Assembly: GCF_900115815.1 (NCBI RefSeq) | Contig: NZ_FOXV01000016.1 | Span: 1-64,000, forward strand | Reading direction: 5' to 3' | Length of the DNA: 64,000 nucleotides | From: Roseivivax halotolerans | GTDB taxonomy: Bacteria > Pseudomonadota > Alphaproteobacteria > Rhodobacterales > Rhodobacteraceae | In this document: positions 43,709 through 52,078 of the stretch, one piece after another | How positions within the stretch are numbered: position 1 is the stretch's first letter | Layout: each line of letters begins with the position of its first letter | Notes under the pieces: model-generated | Seen by the model: only the letters and a program-made list of their open reading frames with translations | Database searches by the model: none | Told to the model about the DNA's origin: nothing | Position numbers and translations under genes: made by a program

Positions 43709-43814
43709 GCGGTCTTCCTTCGATTTTTGAAGACCTCTGATCGTCTCGTGTCCGCGCAAAACGTTTTGGGTGAAAAAGTCCGGGTCCCGTCGCGACAACA
43801 AAGGTGGGGGTGCT

Positions 43815-43833
43815 CTAAGAAGGATATTCTTAG
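43815..43833. promoter_or_regulatory. Dyad between the helicase-like and HTH genes
   Basis: CTAAGAA-GGATA-TTCTTAG is a perfect 7-base-arm palindrome in the divergent promoter region, 91 bases before the tandem-HTH start and 107 bases from the helicase start. It is a plausible operator for the HTH protein. Confidence 0.45.
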
Positions 43834-43923
43834 GCCGGTCCCATCTTTGGCATTTGTTTCCGTTTCTTTTGGGCGGATGTCCTCCGGACCCATCTTCTCT
43901 TTGCCACTGAAGAGGAGAGAATA

Positions 43924-44295
43924 ATGCTAAGGCTCGAGGAGGTCGCAGAGCATTACGGGCTGAAGCCCGACACGCTGCGACGAAAAATCAAAGAGGGGGC
44001 GTTACCCGCCATCAAGATCGGCCGGACATACCGGCTCAAGTGGACGGATGTCTGGTCTTGCGAAGAGGGCCGCATGCCGCGCGGTGCGGGACAGGCGCGT
44101 TACCGCGAGCCGCTCCTGAGCAAGAAAGCGGTGGCAGAGGCGCTCAGCGTCAGCGTGCGCAGCGTGGAGCGCTGGATCGAGGCCGGATTGCCGACACGCA
44201 ATGTCTTTGGCGCAGTGCGGTTCAACCCGCATGACGTGACCGATTGGCTGCGCGGGGCGCAGGATCTCGACCTGCCGGGGGAGTGGTGGCGATGA
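43924..44295 (+). CDS. Tandem helix-turn-helix (excisionase/MerR-like) protein
   Basis: A 123-residue protein with two HTH_17-like units. The first is LRLEEVAEHYGLKPDTLRRKIKEGALPAIKIGR at about 2-35, quoted here by its ends, and the second is LSKKAVAEALSVSVRSVERW at about 68-87, with VRFNPHDVTDWLRG following. Each has the winged K/R-x-G-R or V-R-F segment typical of excisionase-type DNA binders. AGGAG precedes the ATG. It lies upstream of two recombinase genes and could be their directionality factor or repressor. Confidence 0.8.
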   Translation: MLRLEEVAEHYGLKPDTLRRKIKEGALPAIKIGRTYRLKWTDVWSCEEGRMPRGAGQARYREPLLSKKAVAEALSVSVRSVERWIEAGLPTRNVFGAVRFNPHDVTDWLRGAQDLDLPGEWWR

Positions 44296-44483
44296 GTGAT
44301 CTCGTGCGTCGCACAGAAAATGCCGGGAGCTCGCTGACACGGGCGGGAGGGCTGCGTCTGTCGCACATGCGCCCCCAATCATTCATCGGCGTCATGTTTG
44401 ACCCTGTCCGTGCGAATCCGGGGAAAACCCCGACTGGATGTGCGAAACCCCGACAGCTTACGCGTAGCTCTCCTGCTCCGGCC

Positions 44484-44536
44484 ATGGCCCGGTTCGGAGT
44501 GTCTTTGGGTCCGAAGACACTCCGAACCGAGGCCAT
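44484..44536. repeat. Long palindrome before the recombinase pair
   Basis: Perfect 15-base arms GGTTCGGAGTGTCTT (44491-44505) and AAGACACTCCGAACC (44514-44528) flank an 8-base spacer TGGGTCCG. Outer arms ATGGCC (44484-44489) and GGCCAT (44531-44536) extend it. It ends 15 bases before the ATG of the first recombinase, overlapping its ribosome-site region upstream. No T tract follows, so it does not look like a plain terminator. Confidence 0.9.
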
Positions 44537-44551
44537 GAAAAGGAGCAAGAC

Positions 44552-46489
44552 ATGATTTATCAACCAAACAAGATCGAGATCCCCCAAGCGACGCTCGGTG
44601 ACGTGCTCGCATGGGCGGAAGCCACCGGGGAAAAGCGCGACGCGATCTATGAGCTGAAGAAGGTGCCTGCGCGGCTGAACACGGCGCTCGAAGAAATCGG
44701 CCTCCTGCCGGCAGATCTGAAGCACTTCGAGCAGGTCGTTGCACCCGCGCCTTACGGCATGGTCTCGAGCAGCAAGGATCTCGAACAGGCGCGGCGGCGC
44801 GGAAACTCGCGTGTCCGCGGGTTGCTCGAGCGGTTCTGGGCAGCTCAGTGCGACCAACCGCCTACCCTGGAAAACGTGGCGCAGAGCTATACAGACCTGA
44901 TCGACTGGGTTCGCGCGCATGAAGGCTTCGTCGAGCATGGTGCCCGCTTCACGACGTCCACGCATAAATGCCTCTTTGCGTTGCGCGCCCGGTGCCAGGT
45001 GCCGCTGCCGGAGCTCGATCAAGGCGAGATCGATCGTGTCTTCGCAGAAGCGACAACGGAGAAGCGGAAATCGCTGCAGCGTGGGGTGAAACTTCTGAAC
45101 AGGCTGCAGCGCGGCATGAATGCCTGGCCGGAGATCCGGCCGCTGCTGTCGAAGACGAATTTCGAGATCCCGAAATCCTCCGATCGCGCGGAGCGCATTC
45201 TGTGGGCATCGCTTCCGGAAGCAATGCGCTGCGATGCGGAGACCGTGTTCCGCGAAGTGCTGATGACCCAGGACGATCTCAGCGCCTGGGCAAAGGCGCA
45301 GATGGCGGCGGGGGTCGCGTCTCTCGAGATCGACCAGGCCGTGGCGCAGAAGGTCAAGATACGGGGCCGCCGACCGAGAAACAGCAAGACTGCTCTTTCG
45401 GGATATCAGGGTGCAGTAACCTGGCTCGCGCGCAGCGTGAGACAGCATGAAGGTGGCCTGTCCCAGATCGCAGGTCTGCGGGATCTCATGACCCGCGACC
45501 GCATCTCCAAGGCTATCGAGGACCAAATCGCCCGGTCCCAGGCATCGCTTTTGCTGAAAGCCCCTAAGAAGACCCAAACGCTGGGGAACCGGCTCAAGAA
45601 CCTGAGAGCCATCGCGCGGAATGGGCTCTACGACCCGGAAATCGTCGCGCATGTGGACGTGCTGCGCGTCGTCTTTGACGATTACGTCGTCACGCCGCGC
45701 GAGATGCATGACCATGCCGAAGAGATCTGCAAGCTGCTGCAACGGCGGCCGGACCTTGCGGCGAAGCTCGTGAATGCGCCTGCAGCCCTCGCTTCAAAGG
45801 CAGAGGCGTGGCTCAAAGACGCGCGTGATCAGCAGGATGAACAGCGCGAGCTTGCAGCACTCCGGCTCTTTGCGGCGGCCGTGCTGCACGCCATCCAGAT
45901 GTCGCGCCCACTAAGGCCCGCCAACCTCATCGCGCTTCGGTGCCAAGGCTGTCAGGAAATCGCTGGCAACCTCACATGGGTCCGCAAGGGCGGACATGCC
46001 GAACTGCGCTTCGCACCGGGCGAGATCAAGAATGATCGAGAGGTCACGGTCCATGTGATTGGCGCGGATGCGCAGATCCTCGCGGACTGGATGGAAAGAC
46101 ACCGCCCCCGCCTTCTGGAGCTAATGCGTCTCTCCGACAGTCCCTACATCTTCCCGGGGCAGGCGAGCCCGCGCAATGTCAAGGACGTGATCACCCTGCC
46201 CCATGGCTGCATGTCAGCGTCCAGCTTCGCGGAGTTGTGGGCGCTCGGGGCTCAGAAAGTTGGTCTGGGCCTGACGCCGCATCTCTGCCGGCACGCGCTG
46301 GCAACGCTCATTCTCGCGATCGAGCCCGGCAACTTCGCCAAGGCCGCAGCGGTCCTCGGTGACACGGAAGAGACCGTGCGACGTCACTATGGGCGGGACA
46401 GCGGCGAAGAGGCCGCGAAGTCAGTGCGCGCGGCGCTGCTCGCGCGGCATCCCGCGCTCTTCAAATCCATGAAGCGGAGACTCAAATGA
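44552..46489 (+). CDS. Large tyrosine recombinase 1
   Basis: A 645-residue protein whose C-terminal third is a tyrosine-recombinase catalytic domain. The first arginine lies in LRPANLIALRC near 455, HxxR in LTPHLCRHALATL near 585-597, and the tyrosine in TEETVRRHYGRDS near 610-620. The long N-terminal 400 residues have no recognised family but include helical segments consistent with an arm/core-binding part. AAGGAGC precedes the ATG. It overlaps recombinase 2 by ATGA, so the two are coexpressed. Such large recombinases are typical of genomic-island modules. Confidence 0.85.
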   Translation: MIYQPNKIEIPQATLGDVLAWAEATGEKRDAIYELKKVPARLNTALEEIGLLPADLKHFEQVVAPAPYGMVSSSKDLEQARRRGNSRVRGLLERFWAAQCDQPPTLENVAQSYTDLIDWVRAHEGFVEHGARFTTSTHKCLFALRARCQVPLPELDQGEIDRVFAEATTEKRKSLQRGVKLLNRLQRGMNAWPEIRPLLSKTNFEIPKSSDRAERILWASLPEAMRCDAETVFREVLMTQDDLSAWAKAQMAAGVASLEIDQAVAQKVKIRGRRPRNSKTALSGYQGAVTWLARSVRQHEGGLSQIAGLRDLMTRDRISKAIEDQIARSQASLLLKAPKKTQTLGNRLKNLRAIARNGLYDPEIVAHVDVLRVVFDDYVVTPREMHDHAEEICKLLQRRPDLAAKLVNAPAALASKAEAWLKDARDQQDEQRELAALRLFAAAVLHAIQMSRPLRPANLIALRCQGCQEIAGNLTWVRKGGHAELRFAPGEIKNDREVTVHVIGADAQILADWMERHRPRLLELMRLSDSPYIFPGQASPRNVKDVITLPHGCMSASSFAELWALGAQKVGLGLTPHLCRHALATLILAIEPGNFAKAAAVLGDTEETVRRHYGRDSGEEAAKSVRAALLARHPALFKSMKRRLK

Positions 46490-47835
46490 CCCATCCTTCG
46501 CTCGACGACCACCTGCAACCGGTTCCCTTGCCCGTGAAGCGCGCCATGCTTGAGGACGCCGCTTCGCTCGAGCCGGGCGCGGCTGCAGTGATAGGGCGCT
46601 TCTTCGCGATCCTGCAGGATCGGCGCGAACCGGTGGCGGCCCCCAGCGCGGAGAGCTTCCGCCAGGCGGCCGCCTCGGAGTCGACCTTCCGCGCGCTTCT
46701 TCGGGCGCTCGCCCGCTATGCGCCGGATGTCTCGACCTCCTCGGCGGTTGAGGTGAAGGCAGAGTGGGTGTCGCGCCGACCAAAGCCGAAGCCCCGGCAG
46801 CCTGCCGGGGGAGAAAAAGTTCAGAAACCTCGGATTGACCCTAACACCTGGCCGCGGAGTTGGCAGAAAATGGAGCAACGGCTTGCCGAGGCAAAAATCA
46901 AAGAGAGCAGCCTGGCGCGCTATCGTGCTTCCGTGCATCGTTGCGCCCAGCTCGTTGCCGCGGGCCATGGATCTGAAACACTGGGTTTTGTGACGGGGAT
47001 CGCGCTCGTCGAGGCGTTCCGGGAGACGGAGCCGGGGAAAAAGCCCCTGCGACCGGCGACGATCGCAAATTACCTCGAAGGCCTGATCATGCTCGGCAAG
47101 CACGGCGGGGCGCACGAAGATGCGCTGGCAAGCTTGCGCTTTATCGTCGAAGACCTTCGAGAGAATGCGCGCGCGGTCGGCAAGGTGAAATATCCGCGTC
47201 TGGCAAAGATCACGGAAGCCGGTGGCTTTGCCTTTATCGCGGATCGTATTGGCGAGATGCGGCAGGAGGCCGAAGCACTGCCGGACCATGCTTCCGAGAA
47301 GGTACAGCTCTTTCAAGCGACGGCCCTCTGTGCAGTCAGCATGAACAAGCCCGGCCGGACAGGCGACGTGTCCCGGTGGTGCCTTGGAGAAGAGCTGGTC
47401 CGAGAAAGCGACGGGACATGGGTGCTCGCCTGGGAACAGGGCAAGACCGGGTATGAAACCGAAGCTGGACGTCTTTGGCCCGAAGTGTCCGAGGTTCTGG
47501 ATGCGCTGATTCTCGGCGGCCGCCCCGATTGGTTCGTGCATATGCGCTATCGCGCCCTTCTTGGCATGAACTGGCTGACACTCGGTCAAAGAGCGATGTC
47601 GGAGAAATGGCCGAGCTCGGTGGTCAAAGTCGCGATCGGCGTTCCGCTGCACGACCTGCGCACGCTCGCTGCGGATTACATGCGCCGGCATGATCCCGAG
47701 CGCGCGGCGGATGTCATCTCCTCTCATCTCGGTCACAGAACGAGCCGTGCTGGAGACGCTTACCGATCCGAGAGCGAAGGCGAGGCGGCCGCGAAAGGTT
47801 GGGCAGAGATGCGGTGGCAGATCGCCAAAGGATAG
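46486..47835 (+). CDS. Tyrosine recombinase 2
   Basis: A 449-residue protein starting inside the stop of recombinase 1. Its C-terminal half carries tyrosine-recombinase elements: the first arginine in KPGRTGDVSRW near 290-300, HxxR in LHDLRTLAADYM near 388-400, and ISSHLGHRTSRAGDAYRS with the second histidine and the candidate tyrosine near 415-430. A proline/lysine-rich linker (about 95-115) separates a helical N-terminal part. Paired expression with recombinase 1 suggests a hetero-oligomeric integrase. Confidence 0.82.
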   Translation: MTHPSLDDHLQPVPLPVKRAMLEDAASLEPGAAAVIGRFFAILQDRREPVAAPSAESFRQAAASESTFRALLRALARYAPDVSTSSAVEVKAEWVSRRPKPKPRQPAGGEKVQKPRIDPNTWPRSWQKMEQRLAEAKIKESSLARYRASVHRCAQLVAAGHGSETLGFVTGIALVEAFRETEPGKKPLRPATIANYLEGLIMLGKHGGAHEDALASLRFIVEDLRENARAVGKVKYPRLAKITEAGGFAFIADRIGEMRQEAEALPDHASEKVQLFQATALCAVSMNKPGRTGDVSRWCLGEELVRESDGTWVLAWEQGKTGYETEAGRLWPEVSEVLDALILGGRPDWFVHMRYRALLGMNWLTLGQRAMSEKWPSSVVKVAIGVPLHDLRTLAADYMRRHDPERAADVISSHLGHRTSRAGDAYRSESEGEAAAKGWAEMRWQIAKG

Positions 47836-47883
47836 AGCCCGTCACTTATGCAAAAGTGGGAGAGGGAGCGTCCGCGGCGACGC

Positions 47884-47928
47884 CATCCTTGGGCCCGGGT
47901 CCTCAACTTGAGACCCGATCCAAGGATG
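47884..47928. repeat. Nested palindrome after the recombinase pair
   Basis: Outer arms CATCCTTGG (47884-47892) and CCAAGGATG (47920-47928) enclose inner near-palindromic sequence GGGTCCTCAACTTGAGACCC. The structure begins 49 bases after the recombinase 2 stop. It lacks a T tract. Confidence 0.85.
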
Positions 47929-48000
47929 ACGCGCTGCGTCGCATAAAAGCCTGCAGGATCTTTGGTCTCAACCCAACTCAATACTCTGAAAGGAAACTGC

Positions 48001-48384
48001 ATGCAGCATTTTGCTCCCGCCGTGACGCGGGCTGAACCTGTTCGTGCTGACAAAGGCACCGCGCTTCATATCCTCTTCTCTCTTCATGGCGAGGAACTCT
48101 ACGACGCTGCCGAAGCGCTTGGGGGGCCGCGTGGCGTGCGTCTCGTCTCCCGCCTCGACGCTCAGCTTCGAAAGGCGACGGAGGTCACCCGCGCTGCCCG
48201 ACAGCTGGCGGGCGAGCTCGTGAGGCTTCTTATGCTCGACGGCGTCGATGGCCTCGAAAGCGAAGAAGCTGGACACTTCGCTCAAATCGATCCCGCGAGC
48301 GAGCTCGTGCATATGATCTGTCGGCTCACGGATTTGCTCCTAGATGCGCTTTCATCCATCGAAAGAGAACGATCTCAAAGGTGA
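48001..48384 (+). CDS. Hypothetical protein of the recombinase block
   Basis: A 127-residue, mostly helical protein with no recognised domain. Segments such as RLDAQLRKATEVTRAARQLA suggest a coiled coil. GAAAGGAAACTGC gives a usable ribosome site before the ATG at 48001. It sits between recombinase 2 and a terminator at 48394, in a row of small genes of similar style. Function cannot be inferred. Confidence 0.65.
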   Translation: MQHFAPAVTRAEPVRADKGTALHILFSLHGEELYDAAEALGGPRGVRLVSRLDAQLRKATEVTRAARQLAGELVRLLMLDGVDGLESEEAGHFAQIDPASELVHMICRLTDLLLDALSSIERERSQR

Positions 48385-48393
48385 GCCCTCTAC

Positions 48394-48427
48394 CCCGCCG
48401 CCGCGTGTCTCCAAGGCGGCGGGTTTT
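48394..48427 (+). terminator. Rho-independent terminator in the recombinase block
   Basis: CCCGCCGCC (48394-48402) and GGCGGCGGG (48415-48423) form a 9-base GC stem with a 12-base loop, followed by TTTT. It lies just after the 127-residue hypothetical gene. Confidence 0.8.
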
Positions 48428-48485
48428 GTCAGCGCCGGTTCGAAGATCAGCCCTGTGGCTGACACCGGACGCTCGGAGACTCACC

Positions 48486-48791
48486 ATGAAGGATTCATTC
48501 GAAGATCCGAACGCCGAGCGCGCGCATATCCATGCGTATCAAATCGCGCACTTTTGCAAATGGCACGGCGCGAGCCTTTGCGACATTCTCGAGGTCGTCG
48601 CGGGTGAAGTCGGCGTCAACCTGTGCTGCGACCTGCTCGGTGCGCTGAGCCAGAAACACCCTGATCCCGCACTCGTGGCCGAGCTCGTGGACCGCGCGCG
48701 GTCCATGCTCGAAGTCGCCCAAGACGTGCCGGAGGCCGCGCGGGATGCGCATCGCTGGCACGGGGCAAGGCTCAGTGAACTTTCAGCATAG
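48486..48791 (+). CDS. Hypothetical protein of the recombinase block
   Basis: A 101-residue protein, acidic and helical, with cysteines in HFCKWHGASLCDILEV and VNLCCDLLG. No family is recognised. The ATG at 48486 was preferred over an upstream in-frame start inside the terminator region because the upstream part is basic, low-complexity and overlaps the stem. Same orientation as the recombinases but transcriptionally separated by the terminator. Confidence 0.6.
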   Translation: MKDSFEDPNAERAHIHAYQIAHFCKWHGASLCDILEVVAGEVGVNLCCDLLGALSQKHPDPALVAELVDRARSMLEVAQDVPEAARDAHRWHGARLSELSA

Positions 48792-49177
48792 CTAGGCAAA
48801 GAATGTGCGCTCCGGCGGCTTACGTCGGGGCGCACAAAAGATCTGGCGAGTTCCCTTTTGGCGACCTTGCGATCGCGCAATCTCGTCTTCAGACACGGCG
48901 ATGAGCGCGTCAGCGTGATCACCGCAGGACAGCCTCGCCTGCGCGATGCAGGCACAGGCGAGCATCGCCAAAAGGCGGTTTTTTTTGAAAGAAAAGGTTC
49001 GCGACTCCGTTGCTGAACCCAATTGTTAAGAGTGCCAGGCAGACCAAGGCCAGGCGCATCGTTCATCATCGCCGACGGCCCGGGCAAACCCAGCGGATCA
49101 AAGCGAAAGCCCGTTGCGACATTCATCCTTTGATTGGGAACTCCGATCCACCGACCCAAACCCCGAAAGGAATAGCC
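48792..49177. other. Intergenic region with terminator-like hairpins
   Basis: The 386 bases contain an 8-base inverted repeat CTCGCCTG/CAGGCGAG (48934-48962), followed by CGCC-AAAA-GGCG and eight T residues up to about 48986. This is a plausible terminator on the plus strand. A minus-strand open frame (48792-49022) crosses it but has no recognised domain and is not called. Confidence 0.5.
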
Positions 49178-49546
49178 ATGGGACTTGATGTTGATTTTCT
49201 GGATGGCGAAAGCCGAGAAGAGATCCTGTACTTGCGCAAGCCGGAGGTTTTCTTCATCGCTCTTGGCACCAAGCAGGGCGAGATCGTCGAGGAGCCGTAT
49301 TCTGACTTCTGGGTCTACGAAGAGGACCTTGCGGAAACGGCTTCGGAACTGGCCGGCAGAGGTGCCAAATATCAGAAAGCGTCGTCAGAGTTGCCTTCCC
49401 TTAGAGAAATCGAGACCGCATTAAATGATCTAAGTCCGAGCGAAGCTGATGCACGCTCCGAACTCGATGACGCGTTGCTTATCGCGTTGGTATTGCAGGC
49501 GTATGTCGAAAAGAACGGGAAAATTATTTGCGCTTGGTCGGCTTGA
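49178..49546 (+). CDS. Hypothetical acidic protein
   Basis: A 122-residue acidic protein with no recognised family. Visible features are LDGESREEILYLRKPEVFFI near 8-27, a glutamate/alanine-rich middle and a final helix ending VLQAYVEKNGKIICAW. CGAAAGGAATAGCC precedes the ATG at 49178. It lies just before the IS1595-type relic and may be cargo of the same accessory block. Confidence 0.6.
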   Translation: MGLDVDFLDGESREEILYLRKPEVFFIALGTKQGEIVEEPYSDFWVYEEDLAETASELAGRGAKYQKASSELPSLREIETALNDLSPSEADARSELDDALLIALVLQAYVEKNGKIICAWSA

Positions 49547-49620
49547 CGACCTGATGCTTCATCTGGGTCCGGCACTTCGCAGATCCGAAAAAGGTCACGC
49601 CGCCGCCCCGCCCCAGGTAG

Positions 49621-50052
49621 GAAGACTTCGCCACGCAGGTGCTGAAGATGATGCGAGGCCTCTCGAAGTGGCAGCTCCCCATTCTAACCGTCGCTGACCG
49701 CGGCGGAGCGCACCTCTTCCGCCGCCTGCCGGACCGCAAAGGCGTGACGCTGGAGCGGGCCATGAGGCCACTGGTGCCAAGCGCCGCCGTGCTCTGCTCG
49801 GATGGCGCTAACGGCTATAAAAATCTCGCAGCAGCGAGCGGCATCGAACACTTCGTGGTCGGCAGCAAGGCCGGCACGCGCGTGGCTTTAGGCTGCTATC
49901 ACATCCAAAACGTTAACTCGCTCCATGCCCGCTACAAAAGGTTCGTCAAGCCATTCTGCGGACCGGCCTCGAAGAACCTCAATGGCTATATTCGCTGGCT
50001 GGAGGTGCGGCTGGCGGGTATGCGCCCGGCGGAGATTGTCCGCGCATCGTAA
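49621..50052 (+). pseudogene. IS1595-family transposase fragment
   Basis: The reading frame after a TAG at 49618 matches the DDE_Tnp_IS1595 catalytic domain: LPILTVADRGGAHLFRRLPD, SAAVLCSDGANGYKNLAA, and the closing HIQNVNSLHARYKRFVKPFCG/GPASKNLNGYIRWLE region. The zinc-ribbon N-terminus and first catalytic part are absent, and upstream sequence has stops in all frames. It is therefore a remnant. No inverted repeats were found. Confidence 0.75.
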
Positions 50053-50508
50053 ACCAGGTGTCGCGCAGAGGTCTGCTTCGAGCCCGAATTGACTGTCGCT
50101 TGAGGTGGCCAGTTCGCAGACGCAGCGATGAACGTCCTGTCGAGATCGGCCCAGACCTGCCGTTCAGTCCCTCGCCGATCGCCGCGGTGCAGCTTCGCCG
50201 GACCGGCCATTCGTCCATCATGCAGCATTTTCGGAGGATGAAGGTCAGCAGGGCGGGACCTTCCCGCCGTTCGCCGCACCTGCTCAGATTTCCCTGCACC
50301 CGCGAAGAAAGGCGGTAGAGAGGGCGGAGACCGGACCTTCGCTGCAGCTGTAACGAAAGTCTGCTGCCAAGACTGTGCCGTGCAGCCCAAATTAGGGCGA
50401 GCATCTATGAGACATTCCTTCGTCTGGGGGCATTTCTTGCCGGACCGGACTTGAGCGTAGAGCAGGCAGGACGCCTATAACATTTGCTTCCCACGGACAT
50501 TTGACGCC
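50053..50508. other. Intergenic region with a dispersed repeat copy
   Basis: The 456 bases between the IS1595 relic and the lipoprotein hydrolase have no supported gene. The repeat copy at 50324-50345 and the related AGGTCTGCTTCGAGCCCG near 50069 belong to a GC-rich intergenic sequence type that also appears near 37190 and 60745. Confidence 0.45.
50324..50345 (+). repeat. Dispersed intergenic repeat, copy 2
   Basis: GCGGAGACCGGACCTTCGCT followed by GC; best match to copy 3 at 60745 and copy 1 at 37190. Confidence 0.6.
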
Positions 50509-51570
50509 CTAATGTCGCGCTCCGGCCTGAACGGCGGCCACGTCTATAACGCCGCGACTCGGAAACCGGTCGGCCAGAACGTCCTCGCGCGCGCTCGTCA
50601 CGATATCGATGACGACGGGCGACGTCGCCGCCAGAAAGTGGTTGCGCGCGTTGGGCAGCCCCGAGAGGTCGAGCACCAGAAGGTCCAGCGCCGCGAGGCG
50701 GTCGCGATCCCGCGCCGAGCCCAATCTTTCCGGTTGCGCGGTCAGCAGCGAAGAGAAGCGCAACGCATAGTCGCTTTCGGAGGTCATGACGACAAAAGGG
50801 CTGGGCATAGGGTCGATGCGTTCGTGCTGGGCCTCGAACAGGTCGAGGTCGATATCGGGTGAAACGAGAATGACGCCGCCGATCCTGCTCAGGACGTCTT
50901 TCTGCCCCGTGATCGACAATTGCCGCAGGGTTTCCACCACGAGCTGCGTGCCCATTGAGTGGCCGAAAACGAACACGTTCTGGTTGTCCCCGGTTAGCTC
51001 GACGAGCAATTCCTCCAGATGATCGCGGGCGATCAGGATGCTGTCCTTGTCGCGCACATATCCCAAGGTCCGTTCAATTGACGGCCAGGCGAAGGTGACC
51101 TGCGGCCCCTGAAGCCCGTAGTCGTGGGCGATCTGGGCGTGGCGATAGACGGCGTATTCCATGGCCGTGTTGAAGCCATGAACGTAAACCACCGGGCCGT
51201 CGATGGGGCGGCCAAGAGAGCCGGCCTCGGCGCGGACAATTTGGCCGAGCTCCGGCAAGCGTGCGATCGCGCGCGCGCCGGCGACGGTGAAGCTTTGCGT
51301 AGGGTCGGGATTCGTGGCCGAGAATGCCACCTCGCCGGGCTCATGACCGGGCGGGATCGTGATGTCATACTGCGCAAAGGAAAGTGCGCCGCCGCGTTTT
51401 GTGGTCCCTGAAAGATCTGGAGCGAGGATGCGATCTGTTGCAAGGTAGATCCGTTGCACCTTCGCCGAACCGACCTCGGCGTTCGGCGCGACGAAACTCT
51501 CTGGCTTGCCGGTACATCCGGCAAGAACTGCGAGAGACAAGCACAGGAAAAGAGTGGCACGTAGTGTCAT
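50509..51570 (-). CDS. Lipoprotein alpha/beta hydrolase (DUF900 type)
   Basis: A 353-residue protein with a lipoprotein signal: hydrophobic residues 5-17 and lipobox LAGC with Cys19. The DUF900-type hydrolase core shows PVVYVHGFNTAMEYAVYRHA, the nucleophile GHSMGTQ and an acidic residue in LVSPDIDLDLF. It should be anchored to a membrane facing the periplasm; substrate is unknown. ATG at 51570 follows GGAGAG. Last gene of the seven-gene sulfatase operon. Confidence 0.84.
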   Translation of the reverse strand: MTLRATLFLCLSLAVLAGCTGKPESFVAPNAEVGSAKVQRIYLATDRILAPDLSGTTKRGGALSFAQYDITIPPGHEPGEVAFSATNPDPTQSFTVAGARAIARLPELGQIVRAEAGSLGRPIDGPVVYVHGFNTAMEYAVYRHAQIAHDYGLQGPQVTFAWPSIERTLGYVRDKDSILIARDHLEELLVELTGDNQNVFVFGHSMGTQLVVETLRQLSITGQKDVLSRIGGVILVSPDIDLDLFEAQHERIDPMPSPFVVMTSESDYALRFSSLLTAQPERLGSARDRDRLAALDLLVLDLSGLPNARNHFLAATSPVVIDIVTSAREDVLADRFPSRGVIDVAAVQAGARH

Positions 51571-51614
51571 TTTGACGATCTCTCCAGTGTTTTCCAAAGT
51601 ACCTCCGTCGCGGA

Positions 51615-52025
51615 TCATGCGCGTTCCGTGATCTTGCGGCACGCCGCCCTGATGATCAGGTACCCGCTTGCCCCCGCGAGCGCGATTTCAGCAGCCAGAT
51701 AGAAAACCAGGAGGGATCCCGGCCAGCCGTCGAGTCCAAGGCTCAGGACCCGGCCCAACGCAATGCCGGCAACAAACACAAAGACGCTCCATAGCGCGGG
51801 CATCCGCAGGTCGTGGTTCACCGCACCGATCAGCCAGAAACCTATCATGCCAAGGTAAAGGCCCATGACGGCGCGGAAGACATGCCGCGTGGGGAGGTCG
51901 GTTTCGCCGATGCCGTAGAGGAACGGCAAGCTTTTTTCGGGCAGCGCGCCATAGGACAGCGCCACGGGAAACAAACCGATGCTCATCGCCAGCAAGAAGA
52001 GCTTCTGTGCCCGGTCAATAAACAT
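51615..52025 (-). CDS. DUF4345-like membrane protein
   Basis: A 136-residue protein with four hydrophobic segments. The block FRAVMGLYLGMIGFWLIGAV then RMPALWSVFVFVAGIALGRV is the DUF4345 pattern as I recall it. Function is unknown. The ATG at 52025 opens the first helix; an earlier in-frame start would add 15 polar residues. It lies between the FGE gene and the lipoprotein hydrolase in the same direction. Confidence 0.75.
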   Translation of the reverse strand: MFIDRAQKLFLLAMSIGLFPVALSYGALPEKSLPFLYGIGETDLPTRHVFRAVMGLYLGMIGFWLIGAVNHDLRMPALWSVFVFVAGIALGRVLSLGLDGWPGSLLVFYLAAEIALAGASGYLIIRAACRKITERA

Positions 52026-52078
52026 CAGCGGACCTCGCGTATTGGCACATGGATTGCCTTGGCGGGCCAAAATGTCGG

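Noticed and set aside
44292-44555. Possible 87-residue gene starting with an ATGA overlap to the tandem-HTH gene
   Set aside because: It has no domain and spans the long palindrome and the recombinase ribosome site; overlap alone is weak evidence in GC-rich DNA.
44222-45742. 506-codon minus-strand open frame over recombinase 1
   Set aside because: Histidine/arginine-rich shadow; the opposite strand has tyrosine-recombinase motifs and a ribosome site.
46387-47736. 449-codon minus-strand open frame over recombinase 2
   Set aside because: Shadow of the plus-strand recombinase; low-information basic sequence.
44552-47835. RIT (recombinase-in-trio) element
   Set aside because: Only two recombinases are present and their sizes and sequences differ from the usual trio; no third gene follows.
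48792-49022. 76-codon minus-strand frame in the recombinase block
   Set aside because: It crosses terminator-like hairpins, and no ribosome site or family was recognised.
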